A stretch of DNA of 64,000 nucleotides from Diploptera punctata (taxonomy: Eukaryota; Arthropoda; Insecta; Blattodea; Blaberidae): the NCBI GenBank assembly GCA_030220185.1, contig JASPKZ010001232.1, positions 1 through 64,000 of the forward strand, read 5' to 3'. Positions 62,323-64,000 of this stretch are shown here, piece by piece. The position numbers and the translations under genes were made by a program. How positions within the stretch are numbered: the first letter of the stretch is position 1; each line of letters starts with the position of its first letter. Under the pieces are notes generated by a model, which was given only the letters and a program-made list of their open reading frames with translations, had not been told where the DNA came from and did no database searches.

Positions 62323-64000
62323 TATTGATTATAATGAACAGTTTGATGTACTTCATTATTTCTCCACTAGAGTGCATTCTTATAATATTGCGATCCTATT
62401 TGGCAATAAATAATATAATCAGGTTGCAGTGAATATACATAACCTCACATTTCTGATTTGTTTTCAAGCATCGCCATTTACATTAAATATATAAATATTT
62501 TAAAAGACTGGTTACTATATTTAAATAATGACTTTTGAATAAACAGTTTAATTTTATTCGTTAAATAGTTCTAAAAAATGCCACTCTTGATTTCCAAATC
62601 ATCTAGATAATATGCATTATGGCATTACTTATGACTATTTAACTCAAGCCTGAAATGGAAGTCAATGACCAATCACGTTTCAATGAATTTTGTTTTACAT
62701 CCAATCACAGTCGTGTTTCACCTCGATATTTATATACTTGTGTTTAACATATTAAAGAAAGCTCCTCCTTTTTAATATTCACAACAGGTCAGAGCATTAA
62801 TCTGCAGTGACCGACTCTTGAACTTGAATATAACAAATAATGAACAGAGTCCTTCGACCTACACATTTGATAATTGTGTGTTCAATAATTGTGTTTGAAT
62901 ACTGATTTTATTGACTTGTTTTCGAAAAAATGAATTAATAACCTGTAAAGTTGGTTATAACATACAGTTTAATGTGCTTCATTTTTTTCTCAATTAGGGT
63001 GTATTCTTACAATATTGCGATCCTATGTGGCAATAAATAGTATGATAAAGTTGCAGTGATGAATGAATGAAATAAACCAAACATTTCTCACTTGTTTTCA
63101 AACATCGCCGTTTACATTAAATATATAAATATTTTAAAATACCTGTATTTAAATAATAATTTTGTGAGTATACAGCTTAATTTTATTCATTAAAGAGTCC
63201 TACCAAATGCCTCTCTTGCTTTTCAAATCCTCTAGATAATTTGGAAATCACTCGTGGCATTACTGATAATAACTGATAAGAACTATTACTGTAGGCTTTA
63301 TTTATTCTTGTCTTCACAAAATACAGGGGAAAACTTACGATTATTAACAGAAATTGATTGCTAGTGATTTTTAACAGCTAAACCAATCAAGGCAGAGTTG
63401 CCTCAGACATGTAATACCTTTAGTTTAGCTAGGAGTAAGTTTATGTCTACAGTATCAAAGACTTTGCTGTAGTCGAGTAAGACTGTTTGTCACTTTTGTC
63501 CCATAAAACATTTAATGTTCTCTATAACGTGCAGAAGTGCGGTGTTTTGTGTGATGTTTCGTTCCAAAGCCAGACTTGCGTTCATCAAGACAGTTACATA
63601 GACTGTTGTTAGATGTGAGTATATATAATATAATCCAGCTCTTTAAATAAACAGGGAAAATATTCTGATTGATTTTAAATTATTGAGGATTGTCTTTGAT
63701 TTCACTACTGAAAAAAAAATAAAAATTGGTATTTGATTGTTATTTGTTAGCAAGTTGTTACAAGGACGGAGAAAAGTCTTAACACTTAATGTCATATTAC
63801 TGATACAATTACGCGTTATTTGCTAACACGCTCTGAACAGTAATAAACTATACAATACTTGTTTTCTCTCACGCTATGTTATGTTTGGTACTATGTTGAT
63901 CTGTATTCACAAGTAATTAGAATTTACCAACCAAGGAAGCTAAATTATTATCTACTTACCTCCCTACTTAGTTCGATACAATGATGGACTGGAAATACGT
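62323..64000. repeat. Duplicated block R4, right copy
   Basis: Same sequence as 13967-15656 in the same orientation, including half of R3 unit 1, R3 unit 2 (from about 62634) and the RT remnant (about 63300-63670). Runs off the window. Differences are mostly single bases plus the missing (TTA)n near 63290. Confidence 0.93.

Overview
The window looks like a repeat-saturated, AT-rich stretch of a large animal genome, most likely an insect. Signs are non-LTR retrotransposons (LINEs) of several clades, a Tc1-type DNA transposon, tRNA-derived SINEs, Penelope-like GIY-YIG remnants and long (TA)n, (GT)n and (TTA)n microsatellites. There are no bacterial operons or ribosome-binding sites. Recollection of similar RTE 3' ends suggests a cockroach or related polyneopteran, but this is only an impression. 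No host gene can be supported with confidence; nearly everything recognisable is mobile DNA or its debris.

Layout. 0-5 kb: an undivided copy of a repeat that reappears split at 32.0-32.5 and 41.7-42.0 kb; a (GT)n tract; a Jockey-like LINE 3' end; a SINE; and the first copy of a 1.8-kb segment that recurs at 48.2-50.8 kb. 5-13.6 kb: RTE-type LINE fragments in both orientations, SINE pieces, and a larger RT fragment at 11.6-12.7 kb. 13.7-16 kb: a tandem repeat block whose right part (13.97-15.66 kb) is duplicated at the right edge of the window, then an 87-bp-arm palindrome. 16-20.4 kb: clustered tRNA-derived SINEs, with an RTE fragment inserted in one of them. 21.2-26 kb: an essentially complete, apparently intact LINE with endonuclease, RT and RNase H (1257 aa), flanked by a perfect 13-bp target-site duplication inside an older RTE fragment. 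26-32 kb: LINE debris and a foldback. 32.7-40.7 kb: a gene-poor interval bounded by 16-bp perfect inverted repeats, holding a Penelope-like inverted repeat, a perfect 133-bp-arm palindrome, another foldback, a SINE and a tandem duplication. 42.2-47.2 kb: LINE fragments. 48.2-53 kb: nested repeats including a head-to-head Penelope-like insertion and a MITE-like element. 53-58.3 kb: LINE and SINE debris, a Tc1 element with two stops in its transposase, and a second copy of the 42.3-kb LINE. 59.2-61.8 kb: the longest RTE copy, which explains the many short RTE fragments. 62.3-64 kb: the second copy of the 14-15.6 kb block.

How it fits together. Four insertions can be dated by nesting and target-site duplications: the intact LINE in an RTE fragment, an RTE in a SINE, and both an RTE and a Penelope-like element in one copy of the 48-kb segment. 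The RTE and RNase H LINEs encode the kind of machinery that could mobilise their truncated copies, and the SINEs (no proteins) must borrow LINE machinery. The oddest signal is a shared motif, CTGAAGAT + 6-bp stem + GAAAC, in both a Penelope-like inverted repeat and the perfect palindrome; it resembles a hammerhead ribozyme core.
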